Origin: Apostichopus californicus
Taxonomy: Eukaryota; Echinodermata; Holothuroidea; Aspidochirotida; Stichopodidae
Direction of reading: 5' to 3'
Assembly: GCA_020650975.1 (NCBI GenBank)
Contig: JAIPMN010006099.1
Coordinates: forward strand, 1 to 23,798
DNA: 23,798 nt
Shown piece after piece: positions 1-11,200 of this stretch (within the stretch, counting starts at the first letter, position 1; the number at the start of each line of letters is the position of its first letter). The notes under the pieces are model-generated. The model made no database searches and was not told the origin of the DNA. It worked only from the letters and a program-made list of their open reading frames with translations. The translations under genes and the position numbers were made by a program.

Positions 1-75
1 ATATATATGTAAACATACATTTATATTCATACATATATATAAATATACATACATATATAAACATATATATATTGT
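1..75. repeat. AT-rich (ATACAT)-type microsatellite
   Basis: Alternating ATATAT and ATACAT words run from the window edge to about 72. This is imperfect simple-sequence DNA. Confidence 0.8.
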
Positions 76-659
76 AGATTACAACAGTGCTTTAAAGAGC
101 CTCTTGTGGGCCACATAATATTTGCCTTAAACCTTCCAGACTACAATAGTGCCCGCACGGGAACCATCAAAAAACAGCAGCCCCACTGGAGGAAACGTGG
201 CACTCACAGGTCTAGTTTAGTCCCCCTCAAGGCCAATAGTCTTACACTACACTGTTTATAACTGTGTACCTTTGGCAAGAAGTACTGAACGGCACAGACG
301 GATACTACAAGTCTACACACATGATCTTTGTTAAGGGCTGGCAAACCAAAAAATATTGCAAAAAAAAAAAAAAAATGGAAACTTATATAAGAAGCCACAA
401 GTAAACATAGTTTGGTAATTTCAATATTTCCTTCTAGATGTAAATGTGAGCCAATCCAGAGTTACAGTATCTTTGCTTCCCACATTAGTCCGGGGCCTAC
501 TTCGTACACCCATTTCGACCGACAATGTCATGTTCTTCACAAACCCTGTACTCTGTTTGGAGAGTTGAAAGGCTTACCATAAAATAAATGCCAAGTCAAT
601 CTTTCAAATCATGAAATGAAAGAATGCCGCCTCCGTCGGACTCCTCAGAGATTCCACTT

Positions 660-665
660 TTTAAT
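660..665 (-). terminator. Possible LAMTOR1 polyadenylation hexamer (ATTAAA)
   Basis: The minus strand reads ATTAAA about 275 nt past the stop codon. It is the only common hexamer variant I noticed near the stop on this strand. Without transcript ends this is weak; cleavage would fall near 630-650. Confidence 0.25.
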
Positions 666-938
666 CGATAAACTGTTAACAGGACGTAGAAGACAGACAA
701 GCATTGTTCTCATCTCCGACAGACAGGGATCTCTTTGTCTCGTATTCTTGCATCTCGTCGTCATGGTTATTTCATTCTTTCTTTGGATACAGTAAACTCA
801 TGATAACAGTGTCGTACAAAAATACAAATTCCTCAGAGCTGACAAAGTCTTTTCTCTGTTTTTCTCTCTTTTTTCCTTAAATACTCTTTTGAGTCCTTTT
901 CTCTCAAGTTGTGTTGCGCACTGCACTCGGCTCGCCTC

Positions 939-1037
939 TCAATTGTCCGGAATTTCAAAATTAACGACTAAATCTTCTTTATGGTTCACTCTGATGCCCT
1001 CACAGGCGTTCCACATCTTCTCTGCTGTGTGGGTGAT
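939..1037 (-). CDS. LAMTOR1: LAMTOR1 coding exon 6 with stop codon
   Basis: Encodes residues 137-168 with the family C-terminus IRVNHKEDLVVNFEIP, then Asp-Asn and a TGA stop at 939-941. The acceptor is TTTGTTTGTGTTCATCTCATCAG|ATC, a good pyrimidine-rich site. The two residues after EIP extend the tail slightly beyond the human protein. Confidence 0.94.
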   Translation of the reverse strand: MTHTAEKMWNACEGIRVNHKEDLVVNFEIPDN

Positions 1038-4000
1038 CTGATGAGATGAACACAAACAAAAATGAGAAAGTTATGGTCAAAAGAAAGTTATCATTAGAAG
1101 CGATGATCGCTACGTGGTGTCTACATCTGAACTGGACGATTGAAGTAAAGACATGGACACATATTCCTCTCATTAAGAAATCAAAGATTGAGATCCAACT
1201 ACAGTACACTGTAATACAACCCGGACCGTAAACTTTGTGAATAAACGGGAAAAAATACTATTTACTACGATGAAAGGAATCTATAATGACTTAAGACATT
1301 TGTTTTTTCACTTCCTAAACATAAAAGCACCTCAACAAAATTTCCTGGTCCAAACATGTCCAAATACTAATTTCACTTAGTTTTGAAGTAATTTTAGAAG
1401 CATCTCAAACCATGCACGACGTTTAAGTTCCGTTCCAAAGCTACTTTCCTTATTGCACTTTTCAAACCTTTCATTTTCCTTTCTTTTCTCCATGGCTTGT
1501 CCTTGTATTGCATTAATCAGTTGATGTATTTTTGCTGAGCTAAGCAATGCTTATGAACAATTTTTCAGGAAACTACTACTGCGGGAACACTCATCAATAG
1601 CTTACAAATTGGTTTCAGGTTATTACTAGTATCATTATAAACTGAACAGTAATAGAAATATAGCCCCTGTAGGATTTGCTGCAGTAGAGGAACTTAATAA
1701 AACTCACATTATTTGAGCAACTTCCAGGTACCTGAATTAATGATGTACTTTGCAACATTTCAAACTGAGAAAGATCTCTCAAAAACATAAGGCCCTATTT
1801 ATCTTGTATGTTTGGGAGGGGGGGGGGGGCAACAGGGGTACTTTACTTTGGGTTCCATAATTGGTACAAATTGTTGGCTTGCCATGAAGTATACAGACAA
1901 TGCTATCTTGTTTCGTAACAATACAGTATGTGTAAGAACTCCTATTGGTGACTAATTCACCAAAGAGGATGTTTGAGTTCAGTCACTTTTTAAGATTACT
2001 TAGACTGTCCGAAGAGAACTTGAAACTTTCCCTAGCGATGGGATGAAAACAAACGTTTAATGCCTGAGATACAAAAATTAAACTTACCAGGTTGATATCA
2101 TGAAGAGGAATTGGTTCAGCCGCTAGTACTGAGTAAGGCATGGAAGTTCCATTATGAAGTTGTAACATATGCGACTGAAGCCTAGACGTACTCGGAACAA
2201 GATTATTTACTCGAGACCTGCAGAGTAAGAGACAAGTTTATATATCAACAGTTTCACATGAGAAATAAATTTCATGCAGGAAGGGGAAATCTCGGGAGGA
2301 AAGGGGAAGGAGTGAATCAGAGACACAGGTTAACTGGTCTTATTTGAGGCCTGGGAGGGAAGGGGAATGGGAAAGGGAATTGAAGAGGATTGGAAGGGCA
2401 GTAGGTCCCAAATCTGAATCATGAAGTGAGGTCTAGGCAGCGGACCACTTTGACAGGTGGAAGGGGAGGGGGTGGCGGGGGGGGGTTACAACTGGTTACA
2501 GGCTAATTTTTCTTTTAGAGGGTGGGAGAGGGTAGCACAAATTTTATTTGAGGGGCCAGGAATAGTTAGCCAATCTTATTAGAAGGGGGAGGGTGCTTCT
2601 TAAAGGGAGGCTGGAGGGGTGGGACTGATCCAGTTTTGATATGGAGGGTATGTAGTCAACCTTAAAAGCTCATCTTTTTTGAGGGGGTAGGAATGACCTC
2701 ATTTGAAGTAAGTAGGGTACAGTAGGTAGCTGATCTAATTTCTGAAGAGACAGGGTTGTAGGGTAGGTAGTTGATCTAGGAGTAGGAAAAGAGGATAGGT
2801 ACAGTAGCTGTCTGCCAGATGTGCTGAAAATAGACAATTTTGGAATTTCCTTAGCTATTTGACTTTGAGAGAATTCCTGATATACAGCTGATTTAATTGT
2901 TACACTAAGGTTATTGAGTGGCTTGTCATAAAGAAAGATACACATTACTCACCCATACTGTCTGGCTCTATCAAGGTATTCTTGTTGCTCCATCCTTCTA
3001 GATTCTAAAGCGGCCACATCTATGATATTACTGAAAAAGAAGTTCATTAATGTTTAAAAATTGATAATGTGATAATTCCACAACACTTTCACATAGACAG
3101 GTGGGAGAGTGTTACATCTGGTAGTTCATAGATATCGTCCATGTGGATGTCCTATTACTGTCGACAAAAATAGCCTGAAAAGAGGGTTTCGAGTCCGTTT
3201 CAACTCGGCACTAAATATCATGAAATCAGTGGTAGCTACTGAATAATCATGCAACAAGTACTTAACACTGGTTGCACCCCTTGTGCCTGTCAACAAAACT
3301 GACATTTGACAAGTATCAACCTATATGACAATATTATCTTGATGCTAATTGTCCATTTGAAAACATCAAATTTCATGACTTTGACATGAATTTGAGATTT
3401 GCATTGCAGTAGACAGGGATGTGCTCAGGAATATTTGAGTGCCAGGCGGACTTGTGCGGTACTGTGATCCACGTCCTGGGGGAGGGATCTCAGGGGTGGG
3501 GGTTCACCCTACTCTTTGGAACCTTTGCAAATGAAGTATGCTTAGGTGGCAAATGGTGAGCTATCATTTTCCTATTTCGGAGCTAACTTCTGTGACAAGT
3601 ATTCACCCATATTTTGGTAATGGTGAAATTTGTTAAATTTATCATTAAAAAAAAATGCCGGGCAGAAACGTTTAAAATACTGTTTGTTCTGTGCGGCATT
3701 CAGAACTGCCGGGCACAGCCGCCCGGCGTGAGCACATCCCTGTATAGATATATGCTGACGGTATAATTGGTCGGTGTATTAAGTCATGTTGTCATGGCAT
3801 TATTCCAATGATAGTTGAGAGGACTCTTTGAACTATTACTGTAATACCCCTCTGATTGAATGCCTAGAGTATGACTTACTTGGCAGTGTTGTGTAGAATC
3901 TCATCCAAAACTGACTGTTCATCTCCTTTCTTGGGTAACTTTGGATGTCTATCACCTCCATCCCTGTAAATTATGGAGGATACAAATATTTCAGATGAAA

Positions 4001-6048
4001 ATGGACTTTCAACAAATTACTTCGACACATCGACTTCTCAGAGGAAAACAGCCAGTATGTAAATTGTGCAAATGTGATGATGAATATTAATGTAACTGGT
4101 TGCACTTCAATTATCAAATGCAATTAGAAAAAGTTACACACAGACATACACTCAACTTCAATGAATCCATACTAATGTTGTTATACCGTATTGCATCTGG
4201 CCGGGGCTCGGGCTGCACCCCCCCCCAGTGGAGTCAGCCTCCCCTTCCTCTGGGGCTGGTTCTAGTTTAGTTTGTTTTTGCTTCCATTCTGACAAAAAAA
4301 ATTGCTTATCTACATTGCACCTTCTTGGTTTTCCCCATTCTATTCTGCTTTGTAACTCCGCTACAGCTCGACCAAGCTTTTTCCCCTCATCACAGACATC
4401 TCTTCGTAAATGGAACATCCAGATTGTAATTAGCCTAATCACTTAATGACAACAACTTCTCCAAATCTACTGGTATTAATTGGTATTCAAATGTGTTTGG
4501 CTTGTGGCAGGCAGTATTTACACCCTTCATAATGCCATTCACTATGGTACCACAGCATGGGTACAGTATATACATCAGGAAAATACTAGTTTGTTTAAAT
4601 TCAAGGATATCAAATAACTGACTACAATGCATTGCAGTTCTAAGGAAAATTTAGGTGAGGTATTTTAGATGAAAATGCCTCTTCACATATATATTTGGCC
4701 GACCAAATCATATAAATGGAACTTGGTTCTAAGATCTATTTTAAAAAGAGAGATGAGCATTAGAACTCTTAACTTGTGAGAGGTTTACTTACCCATACAT
4801 TGGTTTATCTGGTGTCCTGCCATTAGCTGGTCCTAGTAATCTCTGATGCTCTGATTCCTCCTGTTCCTAAAGAAGAGACAGGACCAAAGTTGGTTACGTT
4901 GGTTTTACATTGGTTTTGTTATAAATTTTTGGTCAATGAATTGAATGTGTGCTTGAAGAAATAAACATGTCTGATTTGTACACTATTTTGCAAAAGACCC
5001 AAATTACATCCCCTCTCCCACCCATATCTGATAAATGAGAAGGCACTCCAAAAGGCATGATGAAACTGCTTTGAAACCATGCCAAGCACAATGACAACTG
5101 CTGTGGCCCACTGAAAAGTTTTGTAACTACCATGCCTTGCTTAATAATGATGAACAAAATATGGGACACTTAGTACCGACAGGACAACAAAGCCCCAACT
5201 TGGTTAGGCTGAGCATAAGAACAGTTTTGAGAAAGAGCACCTCTAGTCTAATGGCACTTCCAAGCATTAGATATGACCAGACTTTAACCCCCATAACTTG
5301 CAAAATGATAGATTTTTGTTATTTACCAAATTTGAAAACTTGCCATGTAACTTTAAGAAACTGTTAACAACAGTCTTGGTTTAATACACTTATTTAAATA
5401 CTGGTATGCATTTTATAACTTGCAATTCCCCGCCGACAGCACGGTGTTTTGTCTGGCAAGGGTGTTGTTCAATAACAACTTCCGGACATGGACGTTAAAT
5501 GGATGTGTGCCGAGAGATTGGCTTCGGTCAGCTTGCGAGTCTAAAAGCCTCCATGGCTTCTTTCGCGAGTTCCTGCTTGCGGGAAGTTCACATATACATA
5601 CATACTTAAATCTGTGACATAGGCATTTGCTAGGAACAAAATTTGTGATGTCAGTGCCATAACATGAATGATAACAACCCTAGGCCTAGTCTGGCCTAAA
5701 TGAGAATATGCCTAATGTTTGGGCTTTGACAAGTTTGAGTTAAATTAGTGCTCGCTCAGCTCTTACTTAGCCTCTGTGCATATTTCATATACGTCAACTC
5801 AGACATAGTTTGGTCTAACTTTTTAAGCTAGGATTCGACCTTAGGCATGTAACCATTACTTAGGCATACAGGTCTAATTGTAAGAACTAGCCTAGGTTAC
5901 ACTAGGGCTCTGAAATCTGAATCTGATAATGAAAACTGCAACACTTAGGCATGCATTTGCAGAAAAACAGCTTGTGGAAAATAATGTTATTCTCAGTTTC
6001 ACTTACGACGGACTCTTTGGTAGAGTCTTTTCCGTAACAACAACCCAT
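939..6048 (-). CDS. LAMTOR1: LAMTOR1 (Ragulator complex protein p18), complete six-exon coding gene
   Basis: Coding exons are 6007-6048, 4793-4866, 3880-3963, 2953-3030, 2088-2217 and 939-1037, joined by GT-AG introns with intact phase: 507 nt, 168 residues (human about 161). The protein starts Met-Gly-Cys-Cys, the N-myristoylation (G2) and palmitoylation (C3, C4) signal that anchors LAMTOR1 to late endosome and lysosome membranes. E20-H-Q-R-L24-L25 fits an acidic dileucine sorting signal. Family blocks follow in order: NIIDV (68-72), MEQQEYLDRARQY (80-92), AAEPIP (125-130) and IRVNHKEDLVVNFEIP (151-166). In known biology LAMTOR1 wraps the LAMTOR2-5 roadblock dimers and recruits Rag GTPases for amino-acid activation of mTORC1. 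The start is fixed by the lipidation motif and a good context (GAAATGG). The reading frame is open upstream but has no in-frame ATG there. ANKRD10 lies upstream on the same strand. Identity rests on remembered family motifs, not a search. Confidence 0.95.
2088..2217 (-). CDS. LAMTOR1: LAMTOR1 coding exon 5
   Basis: Encodes residues 94-136, a variable middle followed by the conserved AAEPIPLHDINL. The acceptor is TTACTCTGCAG|G and the donor AACCTG|GTAAGT (phase 0). The donor choice gives an ungapped alignment to the human C-terminus from EPIP to IRV. Confidence 0.93.
2279..2810. repeat. Degenerate purine-rich tandem repeat in LAMTOR1 intron 4
   Basis: Blocks rich in AGGGG, GGGAGGG and GGGTAG alternate with a recurring word like TAGTTGATCTAATTT (forms at about 2567-2580, 2653-2672, 2725-2743 and 2767-2780). 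Spacing is roughly 40-90 bp. It contains a G10 run at 2477-2486. The intronic RNA would be C-rich. The minus-strand open frame 2670-2945 lies in it and is a by-product. Confidence 0.55.
2953..3030 (-). CDS. LAMTOR1: LAMTOR1 coding exon 4
   Basis: Encodes residues 68-92, with the two most diagnostic family blocks, NIIDV and MEQQEYLDRARQY. The acceptor CTTCTTTTTCAG|T has a strong pyrimidine tract. The donor is TATGG|GTGAGT. Codon 93 (Gly) is split. Confidence 0.94.
3413..3743. mobile_element. Non-autonomous hAT-like inverted-repeat element (MITE) in LAMTOR1 intron 3
   Basis: A perfect 15-bp terminal inverted repeat is seen: ACAGGGATGTGCTCA at 3413-3427 and its reverse complement at 3729-3743. 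Subterminal GC-rich motifs (CCAGGCGG at 3443-3450 and GCCGCCCGGC near 3717-3726) extend the symmetry imperfectly. Ends starting CAGGG fit the hAT superfamily pattern. At 331 bp, with no transposase frame, it would be a non-autonomous relic. The flanking 8-mers (GCAGTAGA and TATAGATA) do not match, so no target-site duplication supports the assignment. Confidence 0.6.
3880..3963 (-). CDS. LAMTOR1: LAMTOR1 coding exon 3
   Basis: Encodes residues 40-66, including the helix-like segment EQSVLDEILHNTA, equivalent to the human segment ending ILAKTAS. The acceptor is AATTTACAG|G and the donor GCCAA|GTAAGT. Codon 67 (Asn) is split across the intron. Confidence 0.92.
3964..4792 (-). other. LAMTOR1 intron 2
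   Basis: The intron has consensus ends. It contains a C9 run (4218-4226) and a GC-richer patch (about 4198-4390) open in both directions: 94 codons minus, 72 plus. Neither product resembles a family I know, and the patch may be a decayed repeat. Confidence 0.6.
4793..4866 (-). CDS. LAMTOR1: LAMTOR1 coding exon 2
   Basis: Encodes residues 15-38 and two bases of codon 39. It carries the acidic stretch and the dileucine RLLGP. The acceptor is TCTTCTTTAG|GAA and the donor TATGG|GTAAGT (phase 2). Confidence 0.92.
4867..6006 (-). other. LAMTOR1 intron 1
   Basis: First and longest LAMTOR1 intron, 1140 bp. A locally GC-richer block at about 5425-5590 stands out from its surroundings, with no recognised coding or RNA signal. 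It could be regulatory or an old insertion. GGCCTA words are frequent near 5680-5900. Confidence 0.55.
6007..6048 (-). CDS. LAMTOR1: LAMTOR1 coding exon 1
   Basis: Encodes residues 1-14, MGCCYGKDSTKESV: the dual lipidation signal and a polar linker. The donor is GTC|GTAAGT (phase 0), a full consensus. The 5' UTR extends to coordinates above 6048 and its start was not located. Confidence 0.93.
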
Positions 6049-8200
6049 TTCTACAAAAAGCGAAGGTTCTTCAATTTGAAAACGACATTGACTTAAAATC
6101 TCGATTACTAACAACGTATCCTAAATAAAAATTGGCACCCATGAAACCTTATATCCAAGCCTCATGAGAACGTGACTCACTACGGCTCGCGCAGGATATC
6201 GTACAATATGTAGCTGTGGTGAAGAGCTAGAAGTGCCTTTTCGTGATATGGTCACAACATGCTGAGCAAATATGCTTGACACAGCGAAACGTGACTAGGT
6301 TACCCAAATACAAAACAGGCCGTTTGACCGTCCTAAAGTTTCACGTAAATCGATCAAAATTGTATGTATTGCGAATCATTCATCTTGACGGTGTATTTAT
6401 ATTCCCATGTTTGCCAATTTAAGCGGCATTTTACTAAAAACTGACTTAACAGTGATTAAGTATATAAGTTAGTTTGTACAGTTGGCAGCAGCGCTTACTT
6501 CTGGTCAGGATAGTATCTGTGAATAATTGTTGAATTCGTCATGTGATTACAGGATGCATTTCGCAATTGGTAGATTTTTTTCAGTAACCATTTTGCAGGC
6601 CTGAAAAGAAGAAGAAAATAATCCAATGACTTCTGAAATCTGCCATGCAAAAAGGATAAAATGTCTCTTCGAAAGAAAATTAATTTCCATACCTATGCAA
6701 ACAAATGCCTTACTTTATTATCACTAATGAACTGGACGTCTTCCATCATAAACATTTCGAATATTGTTCTTTAGAAAAGAACATTTTCGTTCTTCAGTTT
6801 TGTGTGCAATGCAAATACAAACAGTTTGTATTTCTTGCAGGAAATTGTACTATACTATTCATGATTCTGTGCTATACAGGACTCAAAGGAAGGTACCGAG
6901 GACAAAAGTTATGGGATGCTCATAGATCATGAGGGTGAGGGGAAGGAGTTTGAACTGGGCAAGGATCGCATCATGGAGAAGCTTATTAATCAAACCTAAT
7001 GAAATCATTCGAAAAAGAAAGCAAGAATAGGGACTGACTGAAGGCTATATACGAAATTAACCGGCTAAACAATTCGACATCTTAATTAAAGGTTTGTTGC
7101 AATTAATAGAAAAGCGTTAGGCCTACTGCATAAAATGCGCGTGTAGTCAGCAACTTGCAGTACAGCTAAACTTTGCCCCCCCCCCCTCTTCCCCTTATAC
7201 CAAAGAATATGCTTATTCACTCCAGTTTATCAAGCTTTTAATTTTTTCCAATGCCTTATTTCCGTGTTCCAAACATTAGTTTTATGATTACCAGGGAGCT
7301 ACTGTATTTACGTCGTGATCGTCGGTAATTCCAAAAGGATGGGGCCATTGTTGATTTACTCCATAGGTTAATAATAAAAACACTCAATTAATATATAATT
7401 TATCCGACCTATTTTCCTCAAGATATTTTTTTGGATGTAAACCGATCGTCATAGCCGCTGAACTCATCCATTCCATGTTTTTCGTGTGGTTATTCTTAAC
7501 ACTATGACAGTATGAATACGTAGCGCGATTTGACTGTTTAGATTGGATGGACAGACGCAAATACTTTTCTCTACGGCTTGAATAGTTTCTCAGCTGACAG
7601 ACTGTGATCGGGGCGTATCCGACTATCGGGGAAATATTTACAACCATTAATCCACCCCCCCCCCCCCCGCAATATTGGATTTACTGCTAGCAGGGTTACC
7701 ACGAGGCTAACAATCCCCCTTATAGAGTGGTCCACAACGTGTGGGCTCAATATTCTTTGCCCTCAGGCCAACCTTCGGCAATAACTTCCCTCTCACAAAT
7801 CGTGAAGCGTTAAGTGGAAAACTAGGATGTTTTGTAACATCTGATATTGCATTATGACGCTCCTCAAGTAAAGGCTTTCGCAACCCTGCATGGATAAACT
7901 GAATTGTTACACCAATTCTCAAACAAGGCATTTACAAATGAAGGGCGTAAAATTTACGCATGCTTAACACACTGGGGGGGGGGGTGGGGAGGGGGTGTTC
8001 TAGTGAGTCTCGAAATTGATCTATACCCCCTGTTGGAGAGATTCAAAGGTACTTTGCTGTCCAGGAGGTTCCCGCCACGTCAATTATTTCTCGGACATCG
8101 AGCGATGACCATTCATTCACTTTCTGGCATATTTGGGGCAAGAAATTGTTAACTTCAAAACAAATTTCAAGTAAAAAATGCAAAAAAAAAAAGAACTTAG
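6049..8200. other. LAMTOR1 promoter side and intergenic DNA
   Basis: No supported gene. The LAMTOR1 5' UTR and promoter must lie just above 6048. Seen here: a perfect AP-1 type TGACTCA at 6173-6179, C11 at 7176-7186, C14 at 7655-7668 and G11 at 7974-7984. Short open frames at 6705-6932, 7384-7647, 7707-7931 and 7904-8152 have no recognisable domain. The moderately GC-richer stretch 7690-7950 may be an old repeat. Confidence 0.5.
6173..6179. promoter_or_regulatory. AP-1 consensus (TGACTCA) upstream of LAMTOR1
   Basis: An exact 7-bp match about 125 bp upstream of the LAMTOR1 start codon, overlapping an ACGTGAC half E-box. Such short matches are frequent by chance; position is the only support. 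Confidence 0.25.
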
Positions 8201-11200
8201 AATGGCCCTGATATCACTTTTCTTTCATATCTTCATTTATTTCATACTCACATATAACAACATTCTAGCCAGTCTAAAGAAAATCCTGTCTGCTAACACT
8301 ATTTTATTGATATATACATAGCATTGTACTTCCCACATGGGTATACACTCTGCCTTTACAATACTATTATACTATACACTACTGTTAACAAACAACCTGC
8401 TATACTCACTCCTCTAATTAACAAACTACCAGTGTGTAACAAAATAAAACAAAATAGTTTTTTTTGGAAAAGCAGATGCAAACATGCGATAACAGCAAGT
8501 GAAAAGAAACACGTTTGTCAAACTCCAAACATTAATGCTTATTCCATTAGTGAGGTGTCAAATTGTAAAAAAATTATTCATTTAGTTTGGGAACATTCTC
8601 TCTTTTTGCTTTAGTTGTGTCATCTCACAATGACAACGAGACCATACAGTCTTTGTCTCTTAATGATGTACGTGGAAATACATCGAAAATTCTATAATTT
8701 TGAAAGAAACCTTCTTTGGTCATTCTTGACCGACAGTAACTTAACATATTGGTCAATACAGTTGTACCATTTCCTCCACATTATGCAATCATCTAAAAAT
8801 TACTAGAAAACAAAAGAGCAGTTGTTGTCGTAGTTCATGTACGACATCACACATTAATTGCACAAAGCACATTCTAAATTGAATGCATAAATTAATTCAA
8901 TCAATAATTTATACCTCAACAATGGCAAAAAGGGGTTATAAAGCTGTGGGTTGGACAAACGTGTTCTATTTCCAGGTTGTTATCTGCATTATATGCTTTT
9001 AATCTTCAAACGTTAAAGTGTTTTGAATTTCTCACAGGCCAAGACAGCATCACCGCGCGAAGCTCTTCCGTTGCAAAGGGAAAAGAAAAAAAACTTTTTA
9101 CAAAATATCCCATCTCTACTGATTTACAAAGGTTAACATCATCACAGTATTAAAAGCCATAGTGTACAGTACCCTGAAAATAAAAAACATTGCGACACCC
9201 ATGCATGAGCATATCTGATTAAAGTACAAAAGGAATGCAGATGTCTCTGTTAGGGACAAAATTATAGATAAATCTCTCAACAGCAAAAAATGGTAAGCAA
9301 AAACGAAGAGATGAAATATAAACCAAGAAGATAGGACATTTCAAACAAGAACACAATTTCAAGCGGACTGGTATTACAGTGCATAAACATTAAAATTAAA
9401 ATTTTCTGTCGACTCTAAAATTTTACAACAAAAAAAGTTGGGGAAGTAACCAGAACAAACCTTGCTTTCAGAGTCAGGTTTGTAACTTAGCAAGGTGAAA
9501 TATTACGATTATTATTATTTTTTTTTTTATATATCTCTCTTTAATCTTACTGGTTTTCTTCCTTGGGAATGTTTCATGTAACTTTAGTAAATAAATGTTA
9601 ATGAATTTATCTATGAGAAACTGATAAGTGGTTATTCTTAAATCTATATAATATTTTATATAACAATCTTGGTGATACTGTTGTTATCAAATTTTAAGAA
9701 TAAATTAAGTAGTTAGTAGTTACTACTGTAGTTAATAAGTTGTATGGTTTGTGTCTCCAGTAAATGGAAGTAGTCGAGTTTCAGAATCACATTCATTGGT
9801 ACGTTTGACAAAAATCCAACATTACTCCAAACGATTTTATCACATTCTGTCAACAATTTGTTTGTTTGAAAAACAAAAGGTGTTATTAAATATATACCTT
9901 CAATATTAAGATGCATATAAAACCACAACGTATTGAACAATTACTAACACGCCAAAAGCTGCGAAAAAGTCAACCCTTCTTGCATAAACGGTGACAAATA
10001 GAACTGTGAGGTTAAAGAGGAATTTTACCAAAAAAAAACAGCTACCATATTATCTATCTATAATAACAATTATTTAAGTTAATAATAAGTTAATACTAAC
10101 TGGTTCAAAAAACAAAATATTAATAACATACAAAAAGAAACTATACAATTCCATTTTAGACCAAAAGTTAAAATGCAGGAATATGTAAATTCACACAGCT
10201 CTATTTCAAAGACTTCTTTTTCCACTTTTTTACCTTTTTTTTTGTGTGACAAATGAGGAATACTTTGGATCACAGACAGACAGACAAACAGACAGAATGC
10301 AGACAAACACAAAGACAGTTGTAACACATGTAGTACTTTGAAAACCTGTTACGTTCGTTATTTACAAGAAAAAATTGCGATAAAGAATCTTTTGTAGGTG
10401 CGACCATCATACTATTTCCATAATAAAACACCAGTTAAACTACGCAGCATTTCAGTTTCATCATAGAAGAAGAAGAGGGAAATTTCAAAAGTACTACTGA
10501 AAAAATTAATGTCTGCCCAAAACATCACAAAGACAGTTTTCACTGCCATCAGCTGGAACAATGTTTTTCTTTTCTATTAGTTTCCATGTTGTGCCTCTAC
10601 GCACTGGTACTGACAGTATGAACATCATGTTTCTCCCAGATAATGGTACTTTTTGAAGAAAGTACCCCAACGTAGAGCCTGGGCTAAAAAACTAAACACC
10701 TTAACTGATCCACTCTCAGCCCCAGTCCCTTTCCTGAGATTGTAACTATATGATCATGATGACTTTACATCAAATGTGTATCACAAGTTCCTTTGAAAGG
10801 AAAATTAATCAGAAAAAGGTTAGAAACTGTCCATACTGTCAGTATGAGTGCTTTGAAGCATGGCATGGGAGTGCAGTTTACACTGGTACATGCATTACAA
10901 AATTCTCCCAACTTGCCTGTAATCAAAGATGTTTCGTGAATTGTTCATTACAGATTTCTTTATTCTGTTTGAATTGCAGTCAAGATTGGTGAACCAATGA
11001 CAACATTAATACAGGCTTTTCAGATCACAACCAGCATGTTGACACAAGAACAGATCAACTGTAGATATATGTATATGCATTATGCTTCAACGTGGTTACT
11101 TTGACCAATTGTCAGAGTAATATGTAAATTTGAAATAAATTTAAATATTTATGGCATTACATGCTTCATCGATTTCTAATCAAGCTTCTCTGATGCAAAG

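Larger units (their letters stand above)
1..938. other. LAMTOR1 3' UTR and downstream DNA
   Basis: No coding gene is seen. The part next to 938 is the LAMTOR1 3' UTR on the minus strand. A pyrimidine-rich stretch (about 840-905) and a 15-nt A run (361-375) are present. The minus-strand open frame at 204-398 reads a T-rich segment as a Phe run and is not credible as a gene. Confidence 0.6.

Noticed and set aside
4158..4446. Opposed open frames in LAMTOR1 intron 2, one with a charged, coiled-coil-like product
   Set aside because: Both lie within a well-defined intron, neither shows a recognisable family, and the minus frame runs into low-complexity C/G tracts.
6167..6296. ACGTGAC half-sites upstream of LAMTOR1 as possible TFEB/CLEAR elements
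   Set aside because: They lack the CACGTG core, having AACGTG instead, so they do not meet the CLEAR consensus.
7655..7984. Interval bounded by a C14 and a G11 run as a possible inverted-repeat element
   Set aside because: Similarity does not extend beyond the homopolymers, which are common throughout this window.
8324..8806. Two adjacent plus ORFs (96 and 63 codons)
   Set aside because: AT-rich composition, no family resemblance, no promoter or splice context; consistent with chance.
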